Source: Talinum fruticosum | Lineage: Eukaryota; Streptophyta; Magnoliopsida; Caryophyllales; Talinaceae | Reading direction: 5' to 3' | Length of the DNA stretch: 64,000 nucleotides | Assembly (NCBI GenBank): GCA_021018815.1 | Contig: JAITYX010000136.1 | Coordinates: 1 to 64,000, forward strand | Shown: piece after piece, positions 1 through 12,313 of the stretch | Layout of the letters: each line of letters begins with the position of its first letter | Numbering within the stretch: position 1 is the first letter of the stretch | Notes under the pieces: generated by a model | Databases searched by the model: none | What the model saw: the letters and a program-made list of their open reading frames with translations, nothing else | What the model was told of the DNA's origin: nothing | Program-made: the position numbers and the translations under genes

Positions 1-1283
1 AGGTACACAACTCGGAGCCGAGGCCTCCTTCTCCACCTCAAACTTGAAAGAAGCCCCCTCTCTCTCCCGCTCCCACTCGGTGGTGCTTCCACCTCAGGTG
101 TCTCTAAGTCTCTTTCCTCCATTTTGTCCTCCGCTTTTATGGACAAAATCAACTCTGTGTCCTTGGAATTCAAGGACATGCTCCAGTCATTCAAGATTGT
201 CCATCGAGCCTATGACCATCAACCAAAAAATAGCCCAGTCTCAAATCCGAGAGCAACAAGAAGTGCTCCTTGAGATGAAGGCCTTAGTGAAGGAGCAAAA
301 AGAGCCGATCGAGCTCCTCTAGGAGAGACGGTCCAAGGTGGCTCAGGACCAAGGTGGCTCGAGACCATGGCGACTCGGACACATCCGAAGCATCCTCGAG
401 CTCGGCCAAGACCTCCTCGAAAGCGGGGAGGAAGAAGAAGCGCGACCAAGAAGAAGCAGACGCCGAGGAGCTTGCGAGCTGAGGCAGGTCCTTCCGGGTA
501 AGGGAGGCACAAAAGAAGAAGAAGGAAGGAAAGCTAAGGGTAAAAATGCTCCTCAAGCTCAAATGGAAGTACTCGGCTCAAATAGCAGTCTGAGTGGGTC
601 GAAGACCTAACCGCATAAGGACAAACCGTAGCGAGTCAGCTGAGCGGCACCCTCCAACTACCGAGGTCCACAGGGAAGAACCTCTCGATCCACTCGTTCG
701 GGTCAGCCACTCGCAGCCGAGCCCTTGACGATCATACCGGTCCTCCCTCCGCCGCGCTCAAGCACATCGTCAAGATCCTACCAGCGCCGGCGTACCTCCA
801 GCCCCTCCGCTTCCACTCGACAATCCCCTCTCCCTCGTAGGCGCCTTGCACCGAGTCACAATTCCTTAGTCTGCCAGATTCTTCTTCTGTGAGAGATTTT
901 CATTTTCTTTCTTTTGTCCAAACATCAAAGTTGTACTAATTGTTCTTTTCTTCCCTTATTTTTGTTGTTTTTTTTTTTTTGCTAAAAGGCAAGGGGGAGA
1001 AATAGAGTCAGAAAAACTTATTGTCTTGTTTAGGGGAGTTTTTCCCTCCTTTTGAATATATTCCTTTTTAACTTTAATGAACTAATGCATTTCATTATTA
1101 ATTTCCGAGTTCATTATTGTTAGCATGCTTTTCTGAGTTAATATTAATTCCTTGATAAAGCATACTTTACTTTTTGCTCTGATACATTAAGTTTGTCTTA
1201 CTCATCTCATCTCATGCGCAACTACTCAGAATCAGATCTTTTCACTAACAAAGTTTCTATCTAAGTATGGAATGCCTTTCATC
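1..1283 (+). pseudogene. 3' accessory region of a Sirevirus-like Ty1/copia element (degenerate)
   Basis: The first ~900 bases are much more GC-rich than the rest of the window and show broken open frames rather than one gene. One frame (about 210-320) encodes a charged, heptad-like stretch around QIREQQEVLLEMKALVKEQ, which looks like a coiled coil. A neighbouring frame (about 130-200) encodes MDKINSVSLEFKDMLQSFK, and a frameshift separates the two. Later frames are rich in Arg, Ser, Pro and Lys. The region ends at a polypurine tract followed by an LTR, so it lies between pol and the 3' LTR. Sireviruses often carry an extra, sometimes env-like, ORF in this position. I see no reverse transcriptase or integrase here; they would lie left of the window. 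The Sirevirus assignment is inferred from the tract and LTR layout and not from a protein match. Confidence 0.5.
984..1000 (+). other. upstream polypurine tract
   Basis: A purine run (aaggcaagggggaga) about 300 bases before the LTR-proximal tract. Multiple polypurine tracts before the 3' LTR are a described hallmark of Sireviruses. Confidence 0.45.
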
Positions 1284-1296
1284 AAAAAGGGGAGAT
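1284..1296 (+). other. LTR-proximal polypurine tract
   Basis: The run aaaaaggggaga lies directly before the presumed LTR start (TGAAGACTCGG at 1297), where plus-strand priming would occur in an LTR retrotransposon. Confidence 0.6.
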
Positions 1297-2862
1297 TGAA
1301 GACTCGGACACTTGCTTCAATATTTTTCCGAGTTGTATAAAAGGAATCGGGTATAACAATCTCGTACCTATAGAGTTTTGATTCCAAGGCATTCTCTCGT
1401 ATCTTAGAATCTTTTACGAGTGATATGGTATCTTCTCTAAGTGATATAGATTTTACTTCTTGTATCTCTTGCGTAACTCAGAAAACCGATATGCGTATCT
1501 CACTCACTTCGAGTCCCTCATCACTTAGATTTATCGCATGCTCGAATGACTAGTACTTCGCTCACATCCGACTCCCTTCTATAAGGTCTATCTTATTGAA
1601 GTCAGTACTCCTAGTCTGTTTCATGCTTAATCTATATCAAGTTATATTACTTTGATGTTCTTTACTTGACTTGAATCTTCGCTTAGACTAAGTCGGACGG
1701 AATTTCGAGTATCATGGATATTGGACTCGGAAAATTCCATTTCGTTTATGACTTAGATAATTAGTTGTTTATGTATCTTAATTATTTTATTATCTCGTGT
1801 CTAATCTTGGACCAAAGTATTTTATACTTTGAGAATCAAAATTGATTTACTTTTGTAGGTTATTCAAACGAGGATACACTTTTTCAAAGTACAAAAGTAA
1901 CCGACTTCAAAATGTCAAATCACCAGCAGACATGGCTTTTCACCTTCTCTGCTCTAGTCCCACAAGATTGTGTCGGGACTGTCTGTTTCCAAATCTGGAA
2001 AACTGGAACGCTAAGCTTAACGGTGGTTTCCACCTTATCTTTCAAGACACCGCCAGTGGTTTTGGGACTTCCAAGAGACTTTAAACCATTGTCCAACGTT
2101 CACATTACAACGGATACTTTCTAAGTGACTCGAAAGCTCCTGTCAACGGTCACAAAGGACTCTCGGTCAGCAGATGAAGATAACGGCTACTCTACATGGT
2201 CATCTATAAATAGAAGCCACCACACAAGACTTGAAGATTGCCAAAATTATTGTTAATACACGTACTTGAGAAAAGTCATTGTATTTATTCTCAATCTTCT
2301 ACTTACAACTCCCACTCTCTAAATCTTTACTTTCGAGTTGTAAGGTCTTGTACTCGATTACAAACACTTTCTTACTTTCTCTATAAGGTCCCTTGACTAA
2401 GCTGTAAGGGTTAACTCAGCTTAGTTGTCCCTACCTGTAAGGGTTATCTCAGCTAGGAAGCACTAGATCGGATAAGGGAATTTCTGAGTCTAGGAAAACT
2501 TGTAAAGAGTTGTCTAAGGGAGCAACTCGGGTTCAGTCGGTTCACGGTATTTTGTGGACTGAAAATAGTGGATTTGACTTCGTGCTTGGATTAGCACGGT
2601 CCGTGGTTTTCTGCCCCAGGAGGGTTTCCATGTAATCTCTAAGTGTTATCTTTCCGAGTTCATTCTAGACTCGGACAGCTTTATAGCTCCCGCTTATCTT
2701 GCTTACTTATTCATGATAGCATTTCGAGTCCATATTTTTCCGACCCTGCTGATTGACTCAAAATCTGTCTCTGTCTCTTCTTTGGCAAAAGAGCTAACGT
2801 TTTCACGAAAAACTTCCATCACCCTATTCACCCCCTCTAGGGTGACACGGACTCTCCCCGAG
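1297..2862 (+). mobile_element. 3' LTR of the Sirevirus-like element
   Basis: About 1.57 kb starting with TG right after a polypurine tract. It contains a promoter-type TATA box near 2205. Its distal part has the phrases cccaggagggtttccatgtaa (about 2615) and cctattcaccccctctaggg (about 2822), which I recall from Sirevirus LTRs. The exact 3' end is uncertain (about 2848-2865), because a minus-strand LINE fragment abuts it with no visible target duplication. No partner 5' LTR is in the window. Confidence 0.5.
2205..2213 (+). promoter_or_regulatory. LTR TATA box
   Basis: TATAAATAG inside the LTR, followed by a transcript-leader-like stretch. This is the usual position of the retrotransposon promoter. 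Confidence 0.5.
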
Positions 2863-2865
2863 CAA

Positions 2866-4810
2866 ACCTTCATGCAATATCTCCCTTCTTTTTCCAATGA
2901 ACCTTTCGTGTACCCATTTTTCCACCATAGAAGAAATTAAACAGGATGGAATTGAGAACCTTCATCACGCTATTTGGAACTTTAAAAACAGAAAGAAGAT
3001 GTTGGTTAATAGATATCAAGACAACATTAATCAACACCAGTCTACCCACTAGTGATAACAACTCTACTTTCCAACTTAGGAGCCGCTTTGAAACTTTGCG
3101 GATGAGAAAATTGAAATGTGCCACTTTCTGTGGTGGGATTAAAAAGGTAGTTCCTAGGTAAATATGGAAACCATCCCCTGCTCTAAAATTAAAAATTACC
3201 TTAAATCCCTATATGTCCTTGTTTAACACATTAGGTGAGAATGAAACAACCAATTTAGTTACTTTCACCAGCTTAGCCTCTCGTGAAGAAAATTGCATCA
3301 TCAGCGAAGAATAAATAGACGAGAGATGGTCTCGTAACAGCCAATCTGAATTCCCTTCAATGCTTGATCTTGTGAAGCCTTATTGAGGTTAACCGAGACG
3401 GCTTTCATGCATAGTATAAAAAAGATATGGCGATAATGGATCCCCTTGCCTAATCCTCACCGATGAGATCACTAGAGGAGTTTCTTATCCATTGACCAAA
3501 ACTCTATACCTAAATGAGGAGACACATTACATAATTAAATTCCTCCACTTGGATGGGAGACCTAACTTAATAATGACCAGCTTCAGAAAATCTGAACACA
3601 CTCTATCATAAGCCTTACTCATATCAACCTTTGTTGCTGCTAACTTCTTGCTTGTGCATCTCTTAGAAGTAAGCGACAAGAATTCATGAGTAAGTAGGCA
3701 ACTATCAGTGATTTTTCTACCTGGAACAAATGTGTTTTGTGTTTCCCCAATTACTTTGCCTATAGTAGGCCGCAGTTGATTAATCAAACATTTAGATACA
3801 AGTTTATAAATCACATTGCAAAGGCTAATAGATTTGAAGTCTTTCATTGTGACTGAATTCTCCACCTTAGGAAGAAAAATGATTTGAGTGAAGATAGACG
3901 CACAAAGGAGCTTCCCAGTGTTAAGTGAATAGAGCAACACTTATGTAACAGAGTGACCTACTATATGCCAAAGTTTGTGAAAAAAACTGCCGGAATGCCA
4001 TCCAGGCCAAGGGACTTCAAAGGCCCAATTTGGAAAACAACAACTCTAACCTCGTCCGTCGTTAATGGCTTTTCAAGTTCGTCCAAATCCCTTTGATTAA
4101 GCTATGGGCGAAAATTCTAACGCAAAGAATGTATAACTCTATTCCTATGTGCTGAACAAGGAGGCCCCGTAAAACAAGTTATTGAAATACTTCCAAACTT
4201 GCAACTTGATACCCTCATCATTCCGAAACTATACTTCCTCCTCATCTTTTAGCGCCTGGATGTTTTTGAGAGGTTGTCCGACCTTGAACTTTCTAAAGAA
4301 ATAATTAGTACACCTCTCCCCAAACTTAAGCTAAATACTCTTCGCCTTTTGCTTTCAGTAGTTGTCCGCCACCCGAAGCAATGAGGTGAAATACTTTTGA
4401 TTATGAAAATATGCCACAATGGTTGAATTTTGAAGACCCAGCCTCGCTAGCTCGTGAAGAATGTTCTCCATCTCACTCTGTTTCCCTACTAGCATAGAGA
4501 TTTTTGGGCTAAGCTCCACTATTTATATCGTATTTTAGATACATGAAAATTCTTAACAACTTTATTCATAGAATAACTCGTTGAGTTGGAAGACCAAACA
4601 CTTTGAACTTTTTCTTGAATTTCCTTCCTATCTAGATACCAGCTCTCAATCTTATAGTTTCCTCTCCTGTTAGCCCTATTCTCCCTCTTAACATGGAGAA
4701 TAATAGGGTCATAACTAGAAATCTGAATGGGTAAATTAATTAGGTATGCCATAGGGAATTCAAAAGTAATTTTGCTACATTGAACCCCCGCTACTAGCCC
4801 CACCTTATTA
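2866..4810 (-). mobile_element. LINE (L1-type non-LTR retrotransposon) remnant
   Basis: Three minus-strand open pieces line up in the order of a plant L1 ORF2. At 4519-4803 is the endonuclease-RT linker. At 3527-3940 is RT fingers and palm, with FKSISLCNVIYKLVSKCL, FVPGRKI and MSKAYDRV. At 2870-3124 is the RT thumb, with RLLSWKVELLSLVGRLVLIN. They are in different frames with stops between, so the copy is dead. The catalytic core lies between the pieces and is frameshifted; a GDP-type codon run is readable near 3441. There is no 3' tail, because the copy stops against the Sirevirus LTR at about 2865. No endonuclease domain remains upstream of about 4810. It is related to but distinct from the LINE family at 10-16 kb. 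Confidence 0.8.
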
Positions 4811-5399
4811 AATAAGAAGGGTTATTTTGGCTAAGGGTTAGCGTGAATTGTTATCGAATTCGATTGAGTTTTCTATCAAGCCCCAAGTATATGTGTGCAT
4901 GTATAAGTAAGGATACTTTATCCTATGTTGATAACTTTGGAGATGATGGTAAGTACATAAGATTGTCGAGAATCTTCCTCCTACGTGGAGGTAGAAGACT
5001 AATTTTATTTGGGCCTACTTCGTATTATGAGAAGTGTGTTTTGTAGTGGGCTTGACTTGCATGAAAAGGTCCAAACTCATCTCCAATGTTGGTCTTACAC
5101 TAAAAGCTCTATTGGACGAAGGAGGTTGATTGGTTCTTGGGCTACATGCTTTATTAGCTAGGCTCTATTGGGCGGAGGCTCACTAACCAACTAACTAGGA
5201 TGGTGAACATGCTTGCTTATGTGACTAAAGAGGGTTTTAAAATTGTTCTTTTATTCAAAAATTTTTGGACATGCTAAGGATATTAGATGAGAATTTAAAT
5301 TAAAAATATGTTTACAACGAATATCTCTAGCGCATTCGAATTATATTTAGTGAGCTGTATGTACTAGCTTATAGTGTGTAATCATTTACTTTTTTTTTG
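4811..5399. other. unassigned intergenic DNA
   Basis: No protein homology, repeat boundary or RNA gene is recognisable. A 67-residue open frame (4843-5046) has no features that support coding. Confidence 0.4.
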
Positions 5400-6105
5400 A
5401 ATTAGTCTATTAAATTTATATTTAGTGTACATAAGTGTTATATTTAGTGTGTATCAGTATATTTGCTGACCGATTAAATTATGTTTACACAATATTAGTA
5501 TTCTGTTTTGTGAATACTAACCTTATACTTTGTGAATATTAATATTATAGTTTGTTAACATTAATATTATAGTTTGTTAACATTACCCCAGAAAACATTA
5601 TTTTCATATTGCAAATAATTATAAATAATAATAATAAGAAGAAGAAGATAAAAAAATAAATAAATACCCAAAAAATACATTATATATGCAAAATATATAG
5701 TGTGCACCAGTATTATACATGGGTTCATCAGTATCATATTCAATGTGTATATTTGATGGCAAAATAAATTATGTTTAGAAAGTATTAGGATTATATTTTG
5801 TGAATATTAATATTAGACTTAGTAAACAATAATATCATACTTGGTGAACTTTATCACTCATATGCCATTTTGGCTATTAATTATAATATAACAATTCTAA
5901 AGAAAAAAATAGATAAATTAAAACCTATAAACAACAATAATGGAAAAAATAAAGAAATAAACCAAACATCCAAAATATATGATGTATAAGCAAAACACAG
6001 ATGACGTGCATCAATATTTTATTTGATGTTCATAAACATTATGTCCAGTGCGTATAATTATATTCTATGTATAAAAATTCTTAAATTCGTTACTCTCATT
6101 ATAAT
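5400..6105 (+). repeat. degenerate ~285 bp tandem repeat, about 2.5 copies
   Basis: Three consecutive blocks share the same order of words. Each has a start like atatttagtgtacataag or atatatagtgtgcaccag, then tcagtat, then aaattatgttta, then ttttgtgaatattaatatta, then gtgaac or gttaac. Block starts are near 5400, 5690 and 5972, so the unit is about 285 bp. The copies are well diverged and AT-rich. Confidence 0.5.
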
Positions 6106-6789
6106 TATATGTAATTATTTTTTATAAATTTATCCACTTTTATTTTTAATAATAATTTACTTAATTACTTATAACATATCAATAATTATTATAATATTGT
6201 TGTAGAGTTTTGGGTAGTTGGACAATCTTTATTTTAACATAATTCAATAAATTATTATATTAATTTTTGCATGGAAAAATACCTTTATTTTGCTATATAT
6301 TCAACCATTAATTATCTCGCTATATGACATCCTAAATGACCAGTAATATCTTATATACTCCTAGAAGTACCTACTTTTCGCCATATGTCACAAGATGGTT
6401 GGATGAATGACGAAATAGGGTTGTTGTTGGTTGGGGCTAGTGACTACTAGTTGGGCCCGGTGGCTATTTTTGGGCTCAGGGGCTGTTGCTGAGTGGGCTC
6501 GAAGTTGCTGCTGGCTAGTAAAATCACAAAAATTATTTCGAAAATTTTTTCAACTCCATTTTCGGTTAACCAATGAACTCGAACCAAATAATCCGGTTAA
6601 TCGGTTTATTCGGTTTCAGTTTCGATTCACGGTTTCATGAACCGTTAAATTCAGTTAACCAGTTAAAAAATCGATTCAAACCGAACCGTGAACACCCATC
6701 AAATCATAAACACCCTGTTTGGGGTTATAAGCTCCCACGTGCATATAAAAATTAACTTACTCTCATCCTCACCTTTGTGGTTGAACGTG
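6106..6789. other. AT-rich spacer with a CGGTTAA-rich stretch
   Basis: 6106-6400 is plain AT-rich DNA. 6545-6700 is dense in short words of the type cggttaa, aaccga and ggtttat on both strands, a self-complementary pattern common in dispersed plant repeats. No coding function is supported. Confidence 0.35.
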
Positions 6790-7036
6790 AATTCCCCCCA
6801 AAAATAACCAAAAACTTATGAAATGCCATTATTTCTGACGAGTTACCGGCGAACATGTCCGGTTGGGCGCTTGAACAAAGGTGAGGCATCTGAAAAACAC
6901 GAAACAGAGGATTAGTTGCCGCCCCCAATAACCACAAGCTTCTCAAAGCCATTATTTTTGGTGAGCATGTTCGACAAGGGTTTGGTTGGAAGCCTGAACA
7001 AAGCTGGAGGAGAGAGGAGACTCGAAACAGAGATTT
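6790..7036 (-). repeat. two-copy tandem duplication (123 bp unit)
   Basis: Blocks at about 6790-6912 and 6914-7036 share spaced words: caataaccacaag/aaataaccaaaaa, gccattattt, gagcatg/gaacatg, cctgaacaaag/cttgaacaaag and cgaaacagag. The unit is a multiple of three, so the minus-strand frame 6752-7066 carries two similar 41-residue units, each with LFRV...LCS..QP and then IMA. The function is unknown. The open frame may be a by-product of the duplication. Confidence 0.5.
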
Positions 7037-7770
7037 GGTGGCATGAGGAGAGGTCGCTGGCTTCAATGGTGGACGGCCGAACGGTCACTAGCGGCATCTA
7101 AGGCTCTTGGTGTGAAGGTTTCTTTTTAGATTACTTAACAATTATATAGATAATATTAAACTTCAAATATAATAGAAAACAATGACGGCTTGGTGGTTAA
7201 GTTGTGGAGAGTGAGAGTGGGGTCTAGGGTTTGAATCTTCCTGCAAATAATAAATTTTGGAGCATTCTTGAAGAAATTCTTTTTATAAATATTTGTTTTA
7301 AAATTCTGTTTTATAAAAAAAAATATTTCTTTTGTTAATTTTATCATTACATTATTTGATAGCAATCTCCTTTTTTTTTTTTCCTAAAGTAATAATTTAT
7401 AGCAATGATATTTAAATTAATTCTAGTATATTATCTTTTTCAAAAAAACTCAATTAATATATCTTAATTTATTTTATTATATTATATCTCAAAAATTATA
7501 ATATAATATCCTAATTTATATCCTTTAAATTTATTTTTAAATCCTAGTGTTTCACTTATATAAATTTATTGAATATACAATCTATAGTCCATAAATTTTG
7601 TTAAGGTATGAATTTACATTATTGTGAAATTTACCCTCTCTGTTCAAATCTGGAAGGAGGGCACAAATTCCTCGTGTGAGGAATTTGAGGGGTGGAGATA
7701 GTTGGAATTGATATGTCATTCTCCTCGATCCAGTCAGCCATTTTGGTTTACCTAATCAAATTACCTTATT
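7037..7770. other. unassigned DNA with a SINE-like promoter pattern and a hairpin
   Basis: At 7188-7240 the words tggtggttaagttgtgg and gggtttgaatctt resemble the A and B boxes of a tRNA-derived SINE, but I see no target duplication. A perfect hairpin lies at 7664-7687. The rest is AT-rich. Confidence 0.3.
7664..7687. repeat. perfect 10 bp hairpin
   Basis: Arms CAAATTCCTC and GAGGAATTTG pair perfectly around a GTGT loop. A near copy of the same hairpin occurs at 20946-20970. Confidence 0.6.
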
Positions 7771-8290
7771 TGTAACGCCTCATCTTCTTAAACTAGTTTA
7801 GCGGAAATCAACGATCTAAACTTTTAATTGAAGCCTTGATTGTAGGAAAGAAAAGAAGGTTTTGCTAATTATCATTAATTGATCATCATCAATGATGAAA
7901 ATAATTCAGCAATTAATTAATTTAATTAAAAAATTGACTTTAGTAGTAATAAGCAAATCGTCAATAACATGTGTGAATATAAATATCAATGGGAAAGAAA
8001 GAGTTTCTAGGTTTGTTTTTTTTTCCTTAATAAACTACTATCTTGCTACTCCTACCCTATTTACTCTTCATTTTAATTTTGTTCTTTTCCATTATTTTTA
8101 GTTTGTTAAATTTTCTTCTTAGTTGATATTTTTCCCTTTTGTTTTCTCCTCCTACATTTTCTCACGATATATCTTTTTTCTGTTTTTTAAGAACACTCTT
8201 ACAACGTATCTTAATGGTTGGAGTAAATTCAAGTAATCTTTTCATCAGTTTTTTACTTTTTCTTTCTCAACATTTATGATTTAGGAATAT
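7771..8290 (+). repeat. possible gypsy LTR start, truncated
   Basis: TGTAACGCCTCATC followed by a tagcggaaa word resembles the first bases of the gypsy LTR at 22728. No matching GGCGTTACA end, internal region or target duplication was found, so this is a weak call. Confidence 0.25.
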
Positions 8291-9640
8291 TACGATTTAC
8301 GTATTTTAGCTTATTACGATGTTGTTGTACTATAGAGAGTACGGTTGTCGATCTCAGGGAGTTAGGTCTCTTACAAGTCTAAGGTCAATGTCCTTATGAA
8401 CTAAGCAAAAGAACAATTCAGAATTGTTTGTGATGCAAGCACTAAAAACGAGATGAAATCAGATAAGAATACCTTAGGCAGGGGTTTACCAAGCTAACAT
8501 GCCAACAATCTTAATCACATGCTTCTACACTATTCACAATTGCGATGAACTAGAGAATCGATGCAATTCAGACCACCTAAGCCTTTTCTCGAAGGTCATT
8601 AAGCTAACTCAATTAAATTAATTGTTGTTCTCACACAATCAAAACCAAAGAATTACATGATTATCGACTCTTCTCTTAATAACAACCTAAATTATTCTCA
8701 TATCTAAGTTGTAATCATCCAACAAGTTGAAGTAGAACTAAGCCTCTTCTCTCGAAGTCTACTCAATTCCCAAAAACAATAAAGGTAGGATTCTTTCGAA
8801 CCTCACACCAATTCACAAGTATCAACAAGTCGGAAATTCATCAAACAATTGCAAATTAGCATCAAAGCATCAATTACGATTAAACTAGCATATTAGTGGC
8901 AAAATCCCCAACCTAAGTTGGAAATTTAGCCACACATATTCATGACATGTGACAGCAAACCGAGAGAAGAACAACAAAAAGAATGAAAGATAAAAGTAGA
9001 GAAAAGAATGACAATATCGTAAACTTGAATTAACTTGCGATTAAATGAAAATAACTCCAAGCTTTGATCCCTTAACAATGGAAAATAAGTGCTTAAACAT
9101 AGAGAGAAACTAGCCTAGAAACGAAGCATAAAAAGTCTCCTCGAAAATTAACAGCTTCGGAATAAAATGTGCGAAAACGAAACTCGCCGATTGGCACAAC
9201 CAAGTGCTGAAACCGTGCTTAACCTGTGCAAGCTCACGACTTCTTCAATTAAATCCCAAATTCCTAGCATGGCCTGTGCTGACTTTGGCATTGCCTGTGC
9301 TGACCTCTTCCGCTTCAAGCACAGCCTCGTGCTAGGTCTTCTTTTCCTTCTTTTCTTCAAGCACGACCAGTGCTACAACCTCGTGCTAACTTGGCTTGAC
9401 CTCTTTCTTCGCTCTCCGACCTTCTATGGCCTCCCGCTCTTTTCCTTAGCACTTTGAAAGACGTATTCTTCATCATAAAAGGCGGGATTACCTCAAAACA
9501 TAGAAATTCGGACACTTTAATCATAAATGAAGAAAGTAAGCGAAATCAAATAAGAATTTAGGTGAGAAGGCCTTTGAAGTGTTGAAATTAGCCAATAAGA
9601 GAATGGAAAAACACGTAAAATTCCGGTTTATCATACGAAA
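8291..9640. repeat. unclassified repetitive DNA, GTGCT-rich
   Basis: This is moderately complex, non-coding DNA. Words such as gtcgatctcagggagttagg (8347) recur in plant dispersed repeats as I remember them, which suggests an old LTR-type element, but I cannot assign termini. Between about 9200 and 9390 the word GTGCT occurs seven times, mixed with its complement AGCAC. The open frames there (9148-9457) are low-complexity shadows. Confidence 0.3.
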
Positions 9641-10190
9641 TGAGATTTTGTTAATTTTTACTAATAATGGTAAACTCAAAGTTTGTAAAATATTATGATT
9701 AAAATTTTTAAATTAACAAAGTTACAATATTTAATAAATTTAGATATAGCTTATATAAAACATTTAGCTCGAGTCTACTTAGATTATGTATTTAGGTATT
9801 CATGAGAGTTTACATCATCTAATAATATTTTATTTGTGAGAAAATAATACATTTAATTATTTAGTTATTTTATTAATTAAGTAGTTAGCAAAAATAAAGT
9901 TACAATATTTTAAATTTAGTCTCAATAACTAAGATCCAAAATCATAATACCAATAAGTTAACATTTATGAAAGATTATTTTTCAATAGTGATAGCCATAT
10001 TTTACAACTTTACAAGTATCTTCATTTAGTTTTTATAAAATATCTCCATTTAGTAGTATAATCTACTCTTACTGCTAATCTAATATCTTCATTTAGTAGT
10101 ATAATCTATTCTTTCTTCTTCTTTTTTGTTGTCCTATTTTTTTTTTGTAATAACATATTTATTTTTTACTTTAAAAAATTAATTTCACAT
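9641..10190. other. AT-rich spacer
   Basis: No feature is recognisable. It may be the 5' part of the Helitron whose 3' end is at 12012. Confidence 0.3.
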
Positions 10191-10204
10191 AATATGTCAA
10201 AACT

Positions 10205-11389
10205 ATTTCCCTTGGTGCTTTCTCCTTCAGGTATTTGGGACTACCTCTTTCAACACAAAGGCTTACTCACAGTATGTGTCAATCTCTCCTAGATAAAATC
10301 AAGCAAAGAATCACATCTTGGGCAATTAAAAACTATCCTATGCTGGGAGGAAAGCACTGATCTCCTTAGTTTTGTCAGGCCTCATAAACTTTTGGTCCCA
10401 AGTCTTTATCTTGCCTAAACATACAATGCACACAATTGAATCCCTTTGCAGTAAATTCCTATACAGTGGGAGTATTGAGGGCAAAAAGACGGCACTGGTA
10501 AACTGGAAAGATGTGTGCCAACCTAGATAGAGTGGTGGTCTGGGCTTCAAGGAGATCTTGGCATAGAACAAAGCTCTATGTACAAAATGACTTTGGAAAA
10601 TTATCCGCTCAGACACTATTTTTTCCAGATGGGCCGCAACTTACATGCTTCTAGGGCAGGATGTTTTTCTGTGCAGAGTCGAAGTGGTGATGCATGGGAG
10701 TGGAAGAAACAGCTCCTAATCAGAAATGAACTAGTTCAACTGTGGGGAAATGAAGCTAATGCTCGACAATGGATGTTGCAACAAATTGTCTTTTCTGAAA
10801 AAACCAGCTATGCCATATTCCACCTTGTTAAGGTAAAAAGATTTGGTGGAAAACAGTGTGAAAGAGCTGGACGCGGAATAGACATAAGCTAATACTTTGG
10901 TTGGCATGCCAAGAGAGACTCATTACTATTGCTCTTTTTACCTAGAGAGGGATACAAGTTGAAAATGTGGTGACCAAGAAAGTGATAATTGTCAACATAT
11001 GTTCTTCCTATGTTCCTTCTCGAGCAATGTTCGGACTACAATCCTTCAGTGGTTGAATGTTAATCCAAGAAGATGGGACCTTCTCATAGAACTGAAATGG
11101 TTTGCTAGATTTTACAAAGACAACTCTCATATAAACAAATGGGATGGCACTATTATTGCAGGGATAATATATGAGCTATGGAGGGAAATGTGTCTTCGTA
11201 AACTAGCAAACATCTCGGCCTACACCGGTTATCATCAAGCATATCCAATATATTTGCTATATTAGAGCTGATAGTCACGTTGTGAAGTGGAAAGATCTTG
11301 TGAATATGTAGCCTTTTCTTCACAAATTGTTATTCTGGGACCTAATCTCCTACTTTGAAAAATTTGAATGAAAATATTTAACGTTTTCC
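10205..11389 (+). mobile_element. 5'-truncated LINE copy (family A)
   Basis: Borders come from a target-site duplication with one mismatch, aatatgtcaaaact at 10191-10204 and aatatgttaaaact at 11390-11403. The copy keeps only the end of ORF2: the RT thumb (near 10225, ylglplst-like), then a tryptophan-rich region (near 10690, WEWKKQLLIRNELV), then the C-terminal zinc-binding region and the shared 3' segment ending in a ttttcca tail. Several stops and frameshifts are present. It is homologous to 15660-16814, 38922-39955 and 54690-55350. Confidence 0.85.
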
Positions 11390-11403
11390 AATATGTTAAA
11401 ACT

Positions 11404-12012
11404 AAGTGACACAATTGTTTCAATCCGCCAAAATATAAAATCTAAATGATTTTTCTATGTTATTTAGTTCAATTCATTTTTATATAGAAATTTATTAAAG
11501 AGAATGCTACATTAATAAAAAGTGAATGTTAATTGTCATTACTACTGTTAATGGCAAAGAATCCAATAAAATTGAATTCAATGGTTACTTTAAAACTAAT
11601 TGTTCATGAAAATATTTAGACTTACACAATTTGTCTAAAAAATAACTATCAATATTAATTATAATGATCACAGCTGAGATATAATTTTGGTAGATGAACA
11701 ATATATTATGAATTTCAAATTAAATTTAATCATCTAAATAGACATGAATGTTTGAGATATGTTTATTTTTTAAAAAAACATATGTGATCTCATATATATT
11801 TAAGTATTCTTATTTAACTTTTAAAAATATTTGAGTAATAAGCCGTTTGGAATAAATATTATAAAATAACAACAAAGAAAATATTTATATTCAGATTATT
11901 AAAATCTAAAAATTCTGTTAATTTTCAAAATAAATATTCATAGTTACTAACATTTATGAAATATTAACAAAAAATTTTAATTTCTCCTAACAGCGAGAGC
12001 GTATAACCCTAG
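11404..12012 (+). mobile_element. Helitron 3' end (copy 1)
   Basis: The AT-rich stretch ends in gcgtataacCCTAG followed by T, the same 14-base end as the Helitron at 17844. A weak CTC/GAG stem precedes it. The 5' end is not located. The LINE at 10205-11389 may be inserted in it. Confidence 0.45.
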
Positions 12013-12313
12013 TAGTATCATATTATAATATTAAAGTTGGGTCTAAACGATGTATGAGCGACACGTAGGATGCTTATTTGGCGATATCATTAATTACAAA
12101 ATTAGATTATCTTTAAACAAATTTATTAATTTAGTAAAAATAACATTAACATTATAATTTTCCAATAATGATATACTAATTTAGTAATGAAATTTTACGA
12201 TAAAAATTACATTAATATTATACTTCAATATTATACTATTTTCTGCAGTACTCGTTGTTGATTCGAATGAAATTTTTGCAGAGATTGTTGTTGAGCTGTC
12301 ATTACTCGTTCCA

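Noticed and set aside
44..610. Overlapping frames on both strands as host genes
   Set aside because: They are mutually exclusive, frameshifted and located just before a polypurine tract and LTR; best read as a decayed retroelement region.
1173..1187. gctctgatac, a primer-binding-site-like word on the minus strand
   Set aside because: It sits between two polypurine tracts of an element on the plus strand with no LTR in the matching position; probably chance.
7188..7240. tRNA gene
   Set aside because: A- and B-box-like words are present, but no acceptor stem or anticodon arm could be paired.
9160..9457. Pair of overlapping 70-96 codon frames
   Set aside because: They follow GTGCT/AGCAC repeats and have no domain features.
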